From positions 3,658,001 to 3,722,000 of the forward strand of contig NZ_CP065230.1 of assembly GCF_015767635.1 (NCBI RefSeq): a stretch of 64,000 bases of DNA. The letters run 5' to 3'. Every line of letters begins with the position of its first letter. Within the stretch, counting starts at the first letter, position 1. The notes under the pieces are model-generated. The model did no database searches and was not told where the DNA came from. It saw only the letters and a program-made list of their open reading frames with translations. Made by a program: the position numbers and the translations under genes. This DNA comes from Halomonas sp. A40-4. GTDB taxonomy: Bacteria > Pseudomonadota > Gammaproteobacteria > Pseudomonadales > Halomonadaceae. This document shows positions 63,744 to 64,000 of the stretch, in pieces.

Positions 63744-64000
63744 ATGCCTGAAGCAAATTGGGATGTATTCAGTGAGTTGCCCGGAGCAGCGGACGAAAAC
63801 TTTGAGAAGCTTTGCCGTGCTCTGGTGCGCCAACACTACAGACGCTTCGGTCGCTTCAAGCAACTCGCAAACCAGCCTGGTGTGGAGTTTCACCTTGAAC
63901 TGACCGAGTCTTGTGATCTCGGAGCGCCGCCACGCTGGATTGGTTGGCAATGTAAATGGTATGAACTGGCGAACGGACAAAACTTGGGTACCACACGCCG
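63744..64000 (+). CDS. possible Mrr-like restriction nuclease (partial, runs off the window)
   Basis: The first 85 residues are visible from the ATG at 63744. FEKLCRALVRQHY near residue 19, then PGVEFHLEL, WIGWQCKWYEL. GVE...QCK fits the PD-(D/E)xK nuclease pattern in its QxK form (as in Mrr-type enzymes: GxE then QxK). The gene is 14 bp after the DUF6375-like stop, in the same module. The rest, including any specificity or ATPase domain, is outside the window. Confidence 0.5.
   Translation, partial: MPEANWDVFSELPGAADENFEKLCRALVRQHYRRFGRFKQLANQPGVEFHLELTESCDLGAPPRWIGWQCKWYELANGQNLGTTR

Overview
The window reads as chromosome of a moderately halophilic gammaproteobacterium, most likely Halomonadaceae (Halomonas or a close relative). 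This is inferred from moderately high GC, very acidic extracellular proteins, and the mix of tripartite tricarboxylate transporters (TTT), PntAB, KatG and Hmp/NsrR. No rRNA, tRNA, CRISPR array, phage or integrase was seen. One group II intron, two broken genes and a truncated gene at each edge were found.

Layout. 1-19.8 kb is housekeeping and stress: the end of a 5-oxoprolinase operon (pxpB, pxpC), hmp and nsrR diverging around a candidate NsrR site, katG behind a partial OxyR-like site, an aldo/keto reductase, an ABC exporter, pntAB, metY, a folE2 + DksA-like pair behind a good Zur-box match, a LysE exporter, two flavin enzymes, arfB, a cold-shock gene, an FMN hydroxyacid oxidase and a pyridoxamine-oxidase-like stress protein. 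20.0-38.0 kb is a type I secretion locus: one 14.2-kb gene for a giant secreted protein of about 4,750 residues (many carbohydrate-binding modules, cadherin/Ig-like domains, a malectin-like domain and a soluble sugar-dehydrogenase-type propeller), facing a PrtD-type ABC transporter and a HlyD-type adaptor across an AT-rich control region. 38.3-41.4 kb holds an orphan ATP-grasp protein, an LrgA/LrgB pair and a NYN-domain protein.

41.5-48.8 kb is a regulated TTT uptake system: binding protein, histidine kinase and response regulator (TctE/TctD type) diverging from tctCBA, followed by an AbrB-family membrane protein. 49.1-51.0 kb is a group II intron sitting directly behind a transcription terminator, as class C introns do. 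Next to it are a small secreted protein of unknown function and the wreck of a second NYN gene related to the one at 41 kb. 51.9-62.1 kb looks like a sugar-acid (or other hydroxyacid) catabolic island: an FMN oxidase, a D-2-hydroxyacid dehydrogenase, a DapA-type lyase, an enolase-superfamily dehydratase and a second TTT system (A, B, C) on the minus strand, diverging from an IlvD/Edd-type dehydratase and a GntR/FCD regulator. An AT-rich palindromic block between them is the likely operator.

The last 1.6 kb (62.4-64.0 kb) is a different kind of module, with no recognised housekeeping role: a radical-SAM gene cut by an in-frame amber codon, a small DUF6375-like protein, and the start of a protein with an Mrr-like QxK nuclease signature. 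It continues past the window. This, the giant secreted propeller/CBM protein, and the cysteine-free DksA variant under a Zur box are the three places most likely to hold new biology.
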